A DNA stretch of 64,000 nucleotides from Mycobacterium sp. SMC-8 (GTDB lineage: Bacteria; Actinomycetota; Actinomycetes; Mycobacteriales; Mycobacteriaceae). Below, piece after piece: positions 25,632 to 34,769 of the stretch. A program made the position numbers and the translations under genes. The notes beneath the pieces are model-generated. The model saw only the letters and a list, made by a program, of their open reading frames with translations, made no database searches and was not told the origin of the DNA. The first letter of the stretch is position 1, and each line of letters opens with the position of its first letter. Location of the stretch: the NCBI RefSeq assembly GCF_025263565.1, contig NZ_CP079865.1:868001-932000 (forward strand), given 5' to 3'.

Positions 25632-26825
25632 TCAGCCCGCGTTGATGCAGGTGCCGGTCGGGACGCGTTCGACGTTGCCGACCTTGGCCATCTGCCGGGC
25701 CACCTCGTCGGCGGTGAGCACGAATCCGGTGTCGACGTCGTCGACGGCCGCGCCGAACACCACACCGAGCACCTTGCCCTGCCGGTTGATCATCGGCCCG
25801 CCGGAGTTGCCCTGGCGCACAGTGCCTCTGATGGTGTAGACCTCGCGGGTGACGGTGGTGGACCGGTAGATGTCCGGCCCGTTGAGCTCGATGACCTCGC
25901 GCACCCGCGCCGGGGTCGCGGTGAAGTCGCCGCCGCCGGGATAGCCCATCACGATGCCGTCGGTGCCCGGCTGCGCCTCCGCGTCGACGAACTGCAGCGG
26001 GGCGGACGGCAGGTTGGGCACGTCGAGGATCGAGATGTCGGCGTTGGGGTCGTAGGAGACCACCCCCGCGTCGTAGGTCTGTCCGTCCACCTCGACGGTG
26101 ACACTGTTCGACCCGGCCACCACGTGCGCGTTGGACATCACCCGGTTGGGGGCGATGACGAAACCGGTGCCCTCCAGCACTTTCTGGCAGCTCTGCGCGA
26201 CTCCGCGCACCTTCACCACGCTCGACCGGGTCGTGTTGACCACCGGCGAGGTGGCCAGCGACGGGTCCGGCGGGTCGATCTCGGCGACCGGTGTCGGTCC
26301 GAACGGTTTGAGCACGTCGTGCAGTCCGGCGGTCTCCCACAGCGCCGAAAGCCGGTTGGGTACCGATCGCAGCCAGCTGGGAGCGACGGAGTCGACCTCG
26401 GCGATGACCTTGGAACCCTGCACCGCGGCGACCAGATTGGGTTGCGGCGAGGACACCAGCGCGGTGCCCAGCAGCCAGGCCGCCGTCAGCACCAGCACCA
26501 GCTGCAACGCGACCCCGACGACCGAGTCGACCACCCGCAGCCCGGGACTGCGGATCGCCCCGCGTACGGCTCTGCCGAGCACCACCCCCGCGATCTCGCC
26601 TATCACGACCAGCGCCAGAATCAGGAACAGGGTGACGAAGAGCTTGGTGCGCGGGCCGCTGATGTGGTCGACGACGTAGGGGGCCAGCAGGATTCCCGCC
26701 GCCGCGCCCAGCGCCACCCCGACAAGAGCCAGCAAGGAGCCCGGCGCGCCCGATCGCCAGCCGGAGATGGCGGCGATCAGGGCTAACGCCAGGATGCTGA
26801 TATCAAGCCACTGAGACGAGTTCAT
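25632..26825 (-). CDS. marP: Periplasmic acid-resistance serine protease MarP
   Basis: A 397-residue protein. Four N-terminal transmembrane helices (about residues 6-125, CvpA-like) are followed by a periplasmic trypsin-like domain with His in MSNAHVVAGS, Asp in DPNADISIL and Ser in RQGNSGGPM. MarP (Rv3671c) is needed for survival in acid and activates the peptidoglycan hydrolase RipA in M. tuberculosis. The ATG at 26825 overlaps the nudix gene stop as ATGA, and it belongs to a minus-strand operon reaching back to nth. Confidence 0.92.
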   Translation of the reverse strand: MNSSQWLDISILALALIAAISGWRSGAPGSLLALVGVALGAAAGILLAPYVVDHISGPRTKLFVTLFLILALVVIGEIAGVVLGRAVRGAIRSPGLRVVDSVVGVALQLVLVLTAAWLLGTALVSSPQPNLVAAVQGSKVIAEVDSVAPSWLRSVPNRLSALWETAGLHDVLKPFGPTPVAEIDPPDPSLATSPVVNTTRSSVVKVRGVAQSCQKVLEGTGFVIAPNRVMSNAHVVAGSNSVTVEVDGQTYDAGVVSYDPNADISILDVPNLPSAPLQFVDAEAQPGTDGIVMGYPGGGDFTATPARVREVIELNGPDIYRSTTVTREVYTIRGTVRQGNSGGPMINRQGKVLGVVFGAAVDDVDTGFVLTADEVARQMAKVGNVERVPTGTCINAG

Positions 26826-27604
26826 CGTTGCGCATCACCGTAACTGCCCTGGGCGTCCAGCAACGCCATTGCGTCGTCGAGTTCGTACACGTTGTCGCTT
26901 TCCCACGGCACCGCCCAGCCCGCCACCTCCAGCAGAGCAGCGATCACCTGCCCGGTGAACCCCCACACCATCATCTCGTTGAGCAGGAATGCCGGGCCGG
27001 CCGTGCGGCGGGTGTTCTGCTTGCGGTACACCGAGATCCGATTCTGGGGATTGACGAAGGCGCGCACCGGGACCCGGGCCACGACGGCCGTCTCGGCCGC
27101 GTCGACCACCGCGACCGGTCCCGGATCCGGTGAGTACGCCAGCACCGGCACGACATGGAAGCCCGACGGCGGGATGAACATCTTGTCCAGCACGGCCAGC
27201 GGCTGCAGTCGGCCGGTGTCGATGCCGGTCTCTTCGGTGGCCTCACGCAGCGCGGTGTGCACCGGGCTGCGGTCCTGTGGGTCGGCGGCCCCGCCGGGGA
27301 AGGCAGCCTGGCCGGCGTGATGGCGCAGGGTGGAGGCCCGCACGGTCACCAGCAGGTCGGCGTCGTCGGGCAGGACACCCGGCGCCCCGTCCCGGGGGCC
27401 GGAGAACAGCACCAGCACCGCGGCGTCCCGGCGGGTGCCGGTCACCGCGGCCGTGGTGTTGGCCGCAGCGAGCCCGGCCAGCACCTCGGGCGCAACCCTG
27501 CGGCGGTAGGCGTTCTTGACCGCGCCGGGGTCTTCGACGAGCGGGACCAGCCAGGGCGGAGCGGCGGACGGGATCAGCTCGTCGTGTCTGCTGTCCCAGC
27601 TCAC
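26822..27604 (-). CDS. NUDIX hydrolase, CoA pyrophosphatase-like
   Basis: A 260-residue NUDIX enzyme with the box GGAADPQDRSPVHTALREATEETGI (REATEETG core, residues about 118-126). An upstream HHAGQAAFPGG is typical of the YeaB/NUDT7 CoA pyrophosphatase subgroup. It would split CoA or related pyrophosphates. Its ends overlap marP and the thioredoxin gene by 4 bp each, so it is translated within one operon. It corresponds to Rv3672c. Confidence 0.85.
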   Translation of the reverse strand: MSWDSRHDELIPSAAPPWLVPLVEDPGAVKNAYRRRVAPEVLAGLAAANTTAAVTGTRRDAAVLVLFSGPRDGAPGVLPDDADLLVTVRASTLRHHAGQAAFPGGAADPQDRSPVHTALREATEETGIDTGRLQPLAVLDKMFIPPSGFHVVPVLAYSPDPGPVAVVDAAETAVVARVPVRAFVNPQNRISVYRKQNTRRTAGPAFLLNEMMVWGFTGQVIAALLEVAGWAVPWESDNVYELDDAMALLDAQGSYGDAQR

Positions 27605-28254
27605 GCGACTCCAATCTTCGGATCGACCGCGGCGGCGATCTCGTCAACGGTCGCAAATGACCGGGGCAGGATCTCGGCAACGCTACCGTCCGGGCGTAGC
27701 ACCACCGTGGCCGGCATCACGTTGGGCACCTGCAGCGCTGCGGCGATGGTCCTGCGCCCGTCCTGCACGGTCGGCAGGTGCACCCCCAACTCAGCCAGCC
27801 GCAGCAACGCCGCGCTCTCGTTCTCGTCCTGGTGCACCGTCAGCACGGTGACCGCCGGGCCGGCGCGGCGCTGATACTCGGCCATCGCGGGCAGCTCGTC
27901 GGCGCAGGGTCCGCACCAGTACGCCCACAGGTTGAGCACGACGGCCTTGCCGGCCAGTGCTTTCGCGACGTCGACACGCGATCCGTCCCCGGCGCACTCG
28001 AGCACGATGCCGCGCAGCGCCTCCGGGCCGGGACCGGGACCCGGCGACGGGCACGGCGCCAGATCGGCGCGGGCACGCGGACCGGTCAGCGCCTCCGGGG
28101 TGTCGGCGTCGCGCCGGTCCCGCGCAGACGGCACGTCGCGTCGCGCGCCCGGTTCGGAGTCGCCGGCACCTAGTTCGGTCCACAGCGCGACACCGAGGGC
28201 GATCAGGATGACCAGCGCCACGATGCTCCACCGGGTCGACGCACTGACGGACAA
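27601..28254 (-). CDS. Membrane-anchored TlpA/ResA-like thioredoxin
   Basis: A 217-residue protein. One N-terminal helix (about residues 9-27) anchors an external thioredoxin fold with the CxxC motif in YWCGPCADELP and the cis-Pro region near the C-terminus. Proteins of this type reduce disulfides outside the membrane. An additional Cys pair (LAPCPSPG and LECAGD) precedes the active site. It is in the nth-nudix-marP operon and corresponds to Rv3673c. Confidence 0.88.
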   Translation of the reverse strand: MSVSASTRWSIVALVILIALGVALWTELGAGDSEPGARRDVPSARDRRDADTPEALTGPRARADLAPCPSPGPGPGPEALRGIVLECAGDGSRVDVAKALAGKAVVLNLWAYWCGPCADELPAMAEYQRRAGPAVTVLTVHQDENESAALLRLAELGVHLPTVQDGRRTIAAALQVPNVMPATVVLRPDGSVAEILPRSFATVDEIAAAVDPKIGVA

Positions 28255-28263
28255 GACCTGCGC

Positions 28264-29031
28264 CTACAGCCCCGCCAGCGCCAGCAGGTGCTCGGTCTCG
28301 GGCCCCTTGACCAGCGGCGCGGCGATGAGCGGGTCGGTGGGGCCGGTCCCGTAAGACGGGCAGTCGTTGGCGAGCACGCACACCCCGCAGGCGGGCTTAC
28401 GGGCGTGGCACACGCGCCGGCCGTGGAAGATCACCCGGTGGCTGAGCAGTGTCCACTCGCGGCGCTCGATGAGCTCGCCGACGGCGTGCTCGACCTTGAC
28501 GGGGTCCTCCTCGGCGGTCCAGCGCCACCGACGGACCAACCGCCCGAAGTGGGTGTCGACGGTGATTCCCGGGACGTCGAACGCGTTGCCCAGGATGACG
28601 TTGGCGGTCTTGCGGCCGACGCCGGGCAGCGTGACCAGTTCGTCGAGGGTGGCCGGAACCTTCCCATCGAAGCGTTCCACCAACGCCTGGCCCAGCCCGA
28701 TCAGCGAGTTGGCCTTGTTGCGGTAGAACCCGGTGGGCCGGATCAGCTCCTCGAGCTCGGTACGGTCGGCGGTCGCGTAGTCCACGGCAGTCCGGTACTT
28801 CTTGAACAGAGCCGGGGTGGTGAGGTTGACGCGCTTGTCGGTGCTCTGCGCGGACAGAATGGTTGCGACGGTGAGCTCCAGCGGATTGGTGAAGTCCAAT
28901 TCGCAGTACACGTGCGGAAACGCTTCTGCCAGAGCGCGGTTCATCCGGCGGGCGCGGCGGACCAGGCCGAGCCGGGTCTCTTTGTCCCATTTCGCGGCGC
29001 GCGGGGCCCTGCCGGCCGGTTTCACGGTCAC
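28264..29031 (-). CDS. nth: Endonuclease III
   Basis: A 255-residue base-excision-repair glycosylase/AP lyase. It has the helix-hairpin-helix [14 protein letters not shown] with catalytic Lys, [11 protein letters not shown] with catalytic Asp, and a [4Fe-4S] cluster motif C-x6-C-x2-C-x5-C in [17 protein letters not shown]. The GTG at 29031 was chosen (a second GTG lies two codons on); a much longer open frame upstream has no protein character. It is the first gene of the nth-thioredoxin-nudix-marP set. Confidence 0.93.
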   Translation of the reverse strand: MTVKPAGRAPRAAKWDKETRLGLVRRARRMNRALAEAFPHVYCELDFTNPLELTVATILSAQSTDKRVNLTTPALFKKYRTAVDYATADRTELEELIRPTGFYRNKANSLIGLGQALVERFDGKVPATLDELVTLPGVGRKTANVILGNAFDVPGITVDTHFGRLVRRWRWTAEEDPVKVEHAVGELIERREWTLLSHRVIFHGRRVCHARKPACGVCVLANDCPSYGTGPTDPLIAAPLVKGPETEHLLALAGL

Positions 29032-29136
29032 CAGGCCAGGGTACTGACGACGACCGACACACCCGGTGGTGGATAGGTCCTTAACGTGGACTTTTCGTGA
29101 TCCCGCCGAGACCTTCACCGTGTTTACTTCTGCGTT

Positions 29137-29469
29137 GTGTCGTGGTTGCTCGTCGCGCTGATCCCTGGGTTGCTGATGTTGGCGACCTTCGGTCTGGAGC
29201 GCGTCGAGGCCGGCCTGCGTCGCGACGCGTTCTCCCCGGCCGACGTCGACGAGTTCCTGCGCCGGGCCGACACCGACCGCGCCGAGACTCCGGCATCGGC
29301 GAACGCCGACAGGGCGCCGCGCACACCGCCCCGGCGCGTCGAGCAGCGGGACACTCCGACGGACGGGTTTCTCGAACCTGTGTCGGCGCCGGGACTGACC
29401 GCCGGCGGGTACTTCGCTACGCTCGCGAATACTGAGTTTCGGCAGACCCGACATGCCGATCGTGTGTAG
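29137..29469 (+). CDS. Small membrane-anchored protein, Rv3675-like
   Basis: A 110-residue protein. One N-terminal transmembrane helix (about residues 2-18) precedes a polar, charged region with many Asp/Arg/Pro, probably disordered. It lies divergent from nth and upstream of crp, as Rv3675 does. The function is unknown. Confidence 0.65.
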   Translation: MSWLLVALIPGLLMLATFGLERVEAGLRRDAFSPADVDEFLRRADTDRAETPASANADRAPRTPPRRVEQRDTPTDGFLEPVSAPGLTAGGYFATLANTEFRQTRHADRV

Positions 29470-29581
29470 CGTGGGCAGGTCACACAGGGCTTGCCTCTAG
29501 ACTGACGTCACGACTTTCGAGGTCGGCTCGCGCATTTTTTGATCATCGAACGCACAAACATCGAACGCACAAAGGGGCAAC

Positions 29582-30256
29582 GTGGACGAGATCCTGGCCA
29601 GGGCCGGAATCTTCCAGGGTGTAGAACCGAGCGCCGTTTCCGCGCTGACCAAGCAGTTGCAGCCCGTCGACTTCCCGCGCGGACACACGGTGTTCGCCGA
29701 GGGTGAGCCCGGCGACCGCCTGTACATCATCATCTCCGGGAAGGTGAAGATCGGTCGCCGTTCCCCGGACGGTCGCGAGAACCTGCTGACGATCATGGGC
29801 CCGTCGGACATGTTCGGTGAGCTGTCGATCTTCGACCCGGGTCCGCGGACCTCGAGCGCCACCACCATCACCGAGGTGCGCGCGGTGTCGATGGACCGTG
29901 AAGCGCTGAGGGCGTGGATCGCCGACCGGCCCGAGATCGCCGAGCAGCTGCTGCGCGTGCTGGCCCGCCGTCTTCGCCGCACCAACAACAACCTCGCCGA
30001 CCTGATCTTCACCGACGTCCCCGGCCGCGTCGCCAAGCAGCTGCTGCAGCTTGCGCAGCGCTTCGGCACGCAGGAGGGCGGCGCGCTGCGCGTCACGCAC
30101 GATCTGACCCAGGAGGAGATCGCCCAGCTGGTCGGCGCGTCCCGCGAGACCGTCAACAAGGCGCTCGCCGACTTCGCCCACCGCGGCTGGATCCGCCTGG
30201 AGGGCAAGAGTGTGCTGATCAGCGACTCGGAGCGGCTGGCCCGCCGAGCGAGGTAG
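29582..30256 (+). CDS. crp: cAMP receptor protein Crp
   Basis: A 224-residue CRP/FNR-family regulator. The N-terminal cyclic-nucleotide-binding domain has the phosphate-binding cassette [16 protein letters not shown] (residues 78-93). The C-terminal winged helix has [20 protein letters not shown] as its recognition region. The GTG start at 29582 follows AAAGGGG. It corresponds to Rv3676, a global regulator of respiration and resuscitation genes. Monocistronic; the upstream 110 bp hold its promoter. Confidence 0.95.
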   Translation: MDEILARAGIFQGVEPSAVSALTKQLQPVDFPRGHTVFAEGEPGDRLYIIISGKVKIGRRSPDGRENLLTIMGPSDMFGELSIFDPGPRTSSATTITEVRAVSMDREALRAWIADRPEIAEQLLRVLARRLRRTNNNLADLIFTDVPGRVAKQLLQLAQRFGTQEGGALRVTHDLTQEEIAQLVGASRETVNKALADFAHRGWIRLEGKSVLISDSERLARRAR

Positions 30257-30269
30257 ACCCTTTCCGCGG

Positions 30270-31046
30270 TTACTTCCGCAGGAAGTTCAGCTGCGCTTGC
30301 ACCGACCATTCGGCGGCGTCCCACAGCTTCTCATCGACATCGGTGTACACGTGCTCGACGATTTGCCGGGCCGTGGCGTCCTCCCCCAATGCGCGTAGCG
30401 CGGCCCGGACCTGGTCGAGTCGCTCTTCGCGATGCGTCAGATACATCTGGCTGACGGCGACCATGTCGTCGAGTTCGGGTCCGTGCCCGGGCAGCACCCT
30501 ACGGTGCCCGAGACCGCGCAGCCGGCGCAGCGACTCCAGGTAGTCCCCGAGGTCGCCGTCCTCGTCGTCGATGACGGTGGTGCCCCGCCCCAGGATCGTG
30601 TCCGCGGTCAGCACCAAATCGTCATCGACGAGGAAGGACACGGAATCGGCGGTGTGGCCGGGGGTCGCCATCACGGTGATCTTGAGACCGGCCGCGTCGA
30701 TCACCTCACCGTCGGTCAGCGAGCCGCCGAGACCGCGCTGGAAACCGCTGCCCACCGACCGCACCACCGCACCGGTCAGGTCGACCAGTCGGTCGATGCC
30801 GCCGGTGTGGTCGCCGTGGCGGTGACTGATCAGCACCAGCGGAATCGGGCCGAGCGCGGCAAGCCGCTCGATGTGCTCGTCCTTGTCGTCGGGGCCGGGA
30901 TCGATTACGACCATCTCTTCGCAGCCCGGTCCGCGCAGCACCCAGGTGTTGGTCCCGTCGAGCGTCATCAGCCCTGGGTTCTCGCACAGCAGCACCGACG
31001 CGGTGTCGGTCACCGGTCGCAGCACGTTGTACGCGGGGTGCTCCAC
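30270..31046 (-). CDS. Metallo-beta-lactamase-fold hydrolase, Rv3677c-like
   Basis: A 258-residue protein with the zinc site HRHGDHTGG (about residues 76-84), ATPGHTADS, and a late VLPGHGPEL His. This resembles the LACTB2/hydroxyacylglutathione-hydrolase-like branch rather than true antibiotic lactamases. The C-terminal helical segment (REERLDQVRAALRALG) is typical of LACTB2. It converges with crp after 13 bp and follows the RidA gene in the same direction. Confidence 0.85.
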   Translation of the reverse strand: MEHPAYNVLRPVTDTASVLLCENPGLMTLDGTNTWVLRGPGCEEMVVIDPGPDDKDEHIERLAALGPIPLVLISHRHGDHTGGIDRLVDLTGAVVRSVGSGFQRGLGGSLTDGEVIDAAGLKITVMATPGHTADSVSFLVDDDLVLTADTILGRGTTVIDDEDGDLGDYLESLRRLRGLGHRRVLPGHGPELDDMVAVSQMYLTHREERLDQVRAALRALGEDATARQIVEHVYTDVDEKLWDAAEWSVQAQLNFLRK

Positions 31047-31072
31047 CTACGCGACCTCAGCCCGATCGTCGC

Positions 31073-31531
31073 TCACGCGACCTCCACGATCACTTCCACT
31101 TCCACCGGCGCGTTTCGCGGCAGCTCGGACACCCCGACCGCGGAGCGGGCATGGGCGCCGGCCTCGCCGAATATCTCGCCGAACAACTCGGAGGCCCCGT
31201 TGATGACACCGGGCTGCCCGCCGAAGCCGGGCGCGGAGGCGACGAAGCCCACGACCTTGACCACCTTGACCACAGCGTCGATGCCGACCAGCGCGTCGAC
31301 GGCGGCCAGCGCGTTGAGCGCGCACCGGCGGGCCAGCGCGTGCGCATCCTCGGCCGACACCTCGGCGCCCACCTTGCCGGTCACGGTCAGCTCACCGCCG
31401 GCGATCGGCAGCTGTCCGGCGGTGTAGACGAGGTTGCCGGTGCGCACCGCCGGGACGTAGGCCGCCAGCGGCGCGACCACCTCGGGCAGCGCGATGCCCA
31501 GCTCGTCCAGTCGGGCCGACCAGGCGCTCAC
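31073..31531 (-). CDS. RidA/YjgF-family imine deaminase
   Basis: A 152-residue protein of the YjgF/YER057c family, with NLVYTAGQLPI and the C-terminal ELPRNAPVEVEVIVEVA motif. Active members hydrolyse reactive enamines and imines from PLP enzymes through a conserved Arg. Here the loop after AVGVSELPRNAP matches the more distant Rv3678c subgroup. The GTG start overlaps the stop of the small gene upstream as GTGA. Confidence 0.85.
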   Translation of the reverse strand: MSAWSARLDELGIALPEVVAPLAAYVPAVRTGNLVYTAGQLPIAGGELTVTGKVGAEVSAEDAHALARRCALNALAAVDALVGIDAVVKVVKVVGFVASAPGFGGQPGVINGASELFGEIFGEAGAHARSAVGVSELPRNAPVEVEVIVEVA

Positions 31532-31689
31532 TTGGGTCGCTTGAGGTAGGCCACGTGCTGCTCGCCGGTGGGTCCGGGCAGCACCGAGACCAGTTCCCAG
31601 CCGTCTTCACCCCACTGGTCGAGGATCTGTTTGGTGGCGTGCGTCAACAGCGGGACGGTCGCGTACTCCCATTTGGTCGCTTCGCTCAC
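31528..31689 (-). CDS. Small DUF4177-like protein, Rv3678A-like
   Basis: A 53-residue protein starting at GTG (31689), reading SEATKWEYATVPLLTHAT then KQILDQWGEDGWELVSVLPG. The WEY...GxxGWELVxV pattern is the DUF4177 signature. It is shorter than the usual gene-calling cut-off. Its stop overlaps the RidA start by 4 bp, so the two are translated together. The function is unknown. Confidence 0.8.
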   Translation of the reverse strand: MSEATKWEYATVPLLTHATKQILDQWGEDGWELVSVLPGPTGEQHVAYLKRPK

Positions 31690-31763
31690 GCCGCCCACCT
31701 CTTCTGTTCGCTCATGCGGCTGAGCTTATCCGGGATCGGACAGGCCTTGGCTAGCATGCTTGG

Positions 31764-32822
31764 GTGGCTACCACCCCTTCCGGGTCTTCCGGTTCTTCCG
31801 GATCGTCCCGCACCAAGCAGCCCGGCTGGCCTTCGCGCCTGACCAAGGCGCGGCTGCACTTCGTCTCCGGCAAAGGCGGCACGGGCAAGTCGACCATCGC
31901 CGCGGCGCTGGCGCTGGCGCTGGCCGCGGGTGGCCGCAAGGTGCTCCTCGTCGAAGTCGAAGGGCGCCAAGGGATCGCGCAGCTCTTCGACGTCCCGCCA
32001 CTGCCCTATGAAGAGGTCAAGATCGCGACCGCCGAAGGCGGGGGCCAGGTCAACGCGCTGGCCATCGACACCGAGGCGGCGTTCCTCGAATACCTGGACA
32101 TGTTCTACAACCTCGGCCTGGCCGGACGGGCGATGCGCCGGATCGGCGCCGTCGAGTTCGCGACGACGATCGCTCCTGGCCTGCGGGACGTGTTGTTGAC
32201 CGGCAAGATCAAAGAGATCGTCACGCGTAACGAGAAGGATCAGCCGCGGGGCAAGGGCGCCGTGTACGACGCGGTCGTCGTCGACTCGCCGCCCACCGGA
32301 CGTATCGCACGCTTCCTCGACGTCACCAAGGCCGTGTCGGACCTGGCCAAGGGCGGGCCCGTGCATTCGCAGGCCGAAGGTGTGGTCAAGCTGCTGCACT
32401 CGGATCTGACGGCGATCCACCTCGTCACGCTGCTTGAAGCGCTGCCGATCCAGGAGACGCTGGAGGCGATCGAGGAGCTGCGGGAGATGGGTCTGCCCAT
32501 CGGCAGCGTCATCGTCAACCGCAACATCCCCGCCTACCTCGCTCCCGACGACCTGGCCAAGGCCGCCGAGGGCGTCATCGACGCCGATGCGGTGCGGGCC
32601 GGTCTGGCGAACGCGGGCATCACGCTCTCCGACGACGATTTCGCCGGCCTGCTCACCGAAACCATCCAGCACGCCACCCGCATCGCGGCGCGCAACGAGA
32701 GTGCCGAGCAGCTCGCCGAACTCGATGTGGCCCGGCTGGACCTGCCCTCGCTGCCCGATGGGGTCGACCTCGGCAGCCTCTACGAACTAGCCGAAGAGCT
32801 CGCCCACCAGGGCGTGCGGTGA
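31764..32822 (+). CDS. Get3/ArsA-like ATPase, first subunit (Rv3679-like)
   Basis: A 352-residue anion-transporting-ATPase family protein with a deviant Walker [14 protein letters not shown] (about residues 35-47) and switch region [10 protein letters not shown]. It lies next to a second ATPase with which it overlaps by 4 bp; in M. tuberculosis the Rv3679-Rv3680 pair forms a complex related to Get3. Starts at GTG 31764; the first 25 residues are Ser/Gly-rich and probably flexible. Confidence 0.88.
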   Translation: MATTPSGSSGSSGSSRTKQPGWPSRLTKARLHFVSGKGGTGKSTIAAALALALAAGGRKVLLVEVEGRQGIAQLFDVPPLPYEEVKIATAEGGGQVNALAIDTEAAFLEYLDMFYNLGLAGRAMRRIGAVEFATTIAPGLRDVLLTGKIKEIVTRNEKDQPRGKGAVYDAVVVDSPPTGRIARFLDVTKAVSDLAKGGPVHSQAEGVVKLLHSDLTAIHLVTLLEALPIQETLEAIEELREMGLPIGSVIVNRNIPAYLAPDDLAKAAEGVIDADAVRAGLANAGITLSDDDFAGLLTETIQHATRIAARNESAEQLAELDVARLDLPSLPDGVDLGSLYELAEELAHQGVR

Positions 32823-33967
32823 GCGGGAGAGACACGATGAGCCACACCCCACCGGCCCTCGACATGGCGTCGATTCTGCGCGACACCTCCAACCGGGTCG
32901 TGGTCTGCTGCGGGGCGGGCGGCGTCGGCAAGACCACCACCGCGGCCGCGATGGCTCTACGGGCCGCCGAATACGGCCGCACCGTGGTCGTGCTGACCAT
33001 CGACCCGGCCAAGCGGCTCGCCCAGGCGCTCGGGATCCGGGATCTGGGCAACACCCCGCAGCGGGTGCCGCTCGCGCCGGAGGTGCCCGGCGAACTGCAC
33101 GCGATGATGCTCGACATGCGTCGCACGTTCGACGAGATGGTGATTCAGTACTCCGGACCCGGCACGGCGGACGCGATCCTGGACAACCAGTTCTACCAAA
33201 CTGTGGCCACCTCGCTTGCCGGCACACAGGAGTACATGGCCATGGAGAAGTTGGGACAGCTTCTGGCAGAAGACAAGTGGGATCTGATCGTCGTCGACAC
33301 CCCGCCTTCGCGCAATGCGCTGGACTTCCTCGACGCCCCCAAACGCCTGGGCAGCTTCATGGACAGCAGGTTGTGGCGGATGCTACTGGCACCGGGCCGC
33401 GGCATCGGCCGGTTGGTCACCGGCGCGGTCGGCCTGGCGATGAAGGGCATGTCGACGATTCTCGGTTCCCAAATGCTATCGGACGCAGCCTCTTTCGTGC
33501 AGTCCCTGGACGCGACGTTCGGCGGATTCCGGGAGAAGGCCGACCGTACCTACGATCTGCTCAAACGGCGGGGCACACAGTTCGTGGTGGTGTCGGCCGC
33601 CGAGCCCGACGCGCTACGGGAGGCGTCGTTCTTCGTCGACAGGCTCTCCTCCGAGCACATGCCGCTGGCCGGGCTGATCCTCAACCGGACCCATCCGACG
33701 TTGTGTCAACTGCACGCCGAGAAAGCGGCCGAGGCCGCCGACGATCTGGCCGAGACCGACCCGGACTCGGTGGCGGTGGCGGCGTTGCGTATTCATGCCG
33801 ACCGGGCCTCGACGGCCAAGCGGGAGGTGAGGCTGCTGTCGCGTTTCACCGGCGCGAACCCGCACGTGGCGCTCGTGGGTGTGCCGTCACTGCCGTTCGA
33901 CGTATCCGACCTCGAGGCGCTGCGAGCGATCGCCGATCAGATCACCGGCGGGCCAGCCGCGGCGTAG
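32819..33967 (+). CDS. Get3/ArsA-like ATPase, second subunit (Rv3680-like)
   Basis: A 382-residue ATPase with Walker [17 protein letters not shown] (about residues 33-48), [11 protein letters not shown] and [20 protein letters not shown], all standard for the ArsA/Get3 group. The start overlaps the upstream subunit (GTGA). The two unequal subunits likely act as a pseudo-dimer. A strong terminator follows at 33993. Confidence 0.9.
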   Translation: MSGRDTMSHTPPALDMASILRDTSNRVVVCCGAGGVGKTTTAAAMALRAAEYGRTVVVLTIDPAKRLAQALGIRDLGNTPQRVPLAPEVPGELHAMMLDMRRTFDEMVIQYSGPGTADAILDNQFYQTVATSLAGTQEYMAMEKLGQLLAEDKWDLIVVDTPPSRNALDFLDAPKRLGSFMDSRLWRMLLAPGRGIGRLVTGAVGLAMKGMSTILGSQMLSDAASFVQSLDATFGGFREKADRTYDLLKRRGTQFVVVSAAEPDALREASFFVDRLSSEHMPLAGLILNRTHPTLCQLHAEKAAEAADDLAETDPDSVAVAALRIHADRASTAKREVRLLSRFTGANPHVALVGVPSLPFDVSDLEALRAIADQITGGPAAA

Positions 33968-33992
33968 ACCGCGAATTTCGCCCCAATGCAGT

Positions 33993-34017
33993 AGCCGCGC
34001 CCCGGAGGGCGCGGCTT
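33993..34017 (+). terminator. Intrinsic terminator after the Get3-like pair
   Basis: AGCCGCGCCC (33993-34002), loop CGGA, GGGCGCGGCT (34007-34016), then T. A perfect 10-bp stem 26 bp past the stop codon. Confidence 0.75.
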
Positions 34018-34081
34018 CCGCGTGTCCGATCGGCTGGGCCGACCCGCGAATCAGGCAATCGCGGCTCAGCTGTGCGAGGTG

Positions 34082-34438
34082 TTAGCCAGCAGTACGGTGT
34101 TTGCGCTGAGCGGCAAAGAAGTCGGCCCAGGAGACGACCTCGGGATGCTGCTTGAGCAGGGCGCGGCGCTGACGCTCGGTCATGCCTCCCCAGACGCCGA
34201 ACTCCACTCGATTGTCCAGCGCGTCAGCGCCGCACTCGGCGATGACGGGGCAATGCCGGCAGATCACCGCGGCTTTGCGCTGGGCAGCGCCGCGGACGAA
34301 CAGTTCATCCGGATCCGTCTGGCGACACCGGGCTTGTGAGACCCAGGCAATGCGGGCCTCGGCCTCTGCGCTGTGCGGAATGGACTGGCCGGATGGGTCC
34401 ACGGAGGTCTTACGAGCCGCAGGCTTGATTGTTGACAC
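34082..34438 (-). CDS. whiB4: Iron-sulfur regulator WhiB4
   Basis: A 118-residue Wbl protein. Four Cys at 38, 60, 63 and 69 (ARCRQTD, ICRHCPVIAEC) bind a [4Fe-4S] cluster. GVWGG near residue 82 and a basic C-terminal tail (RQRRALLKQH) give sigma-factor and DNA contact. In M. tuberculosis WhiB4 (Rv3681c) is an oxygen- and NO-sensitive redox regulator. It is divergent from ponA2. Confidence 0.92.
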   Translation of the reverse strand: MSTIKPAARKTSVDPSGQSIPHSAEAEARIAWVSQARCRQTDPDELFVRGAAQRKAAVICRHCPVIAECGADALDNRVEFGVWGGMTERQRRALLKQHPEVVSWADFFAAQRKHRTAG

Positions 34439-34769
34439 CGGCGATCCCCTTATCGTTCTGGCCGCGCCCCGACAACGCAGACGATGATTAACCCACGCGT
34501 CGATTGCTGATGCGATCTACGCCACACTGCGGGTACCAGGTGTGACCTGCATCGCACTGTCAGCTCAACTTAGGTGGTCAGGGACAGTTTGCGCAATACA
34601 TCCGTGACCACTTTTTTGGGACGACCGTGCCGTCATCCGGGTATCGTGCTGGACCTCAGCGGGCTCGTCCGCACATAACCGCGTCCGAATGGCGTTTGAC
34701 ATGGCCTGTCACGACCGTATCCGGGCTGCTCGTGACCGGGGGCCCGGAATTCGTCGCTAGTCTGTACGC
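34439..34769. other. whiB4-ponA2 divergent intergenic region
   Basis: 331 bp without a gene. A short palindrome CAGGT-GTG-ACCTG lies at 34537-34549. For ponA2, TAGTCT at 34758-34763 ends seven bases before the ATG and would give a leaderless transcript; TTGACA at 34696-34701 is a further promoter-like box. No other structure stands out. Confidence 0.4.
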
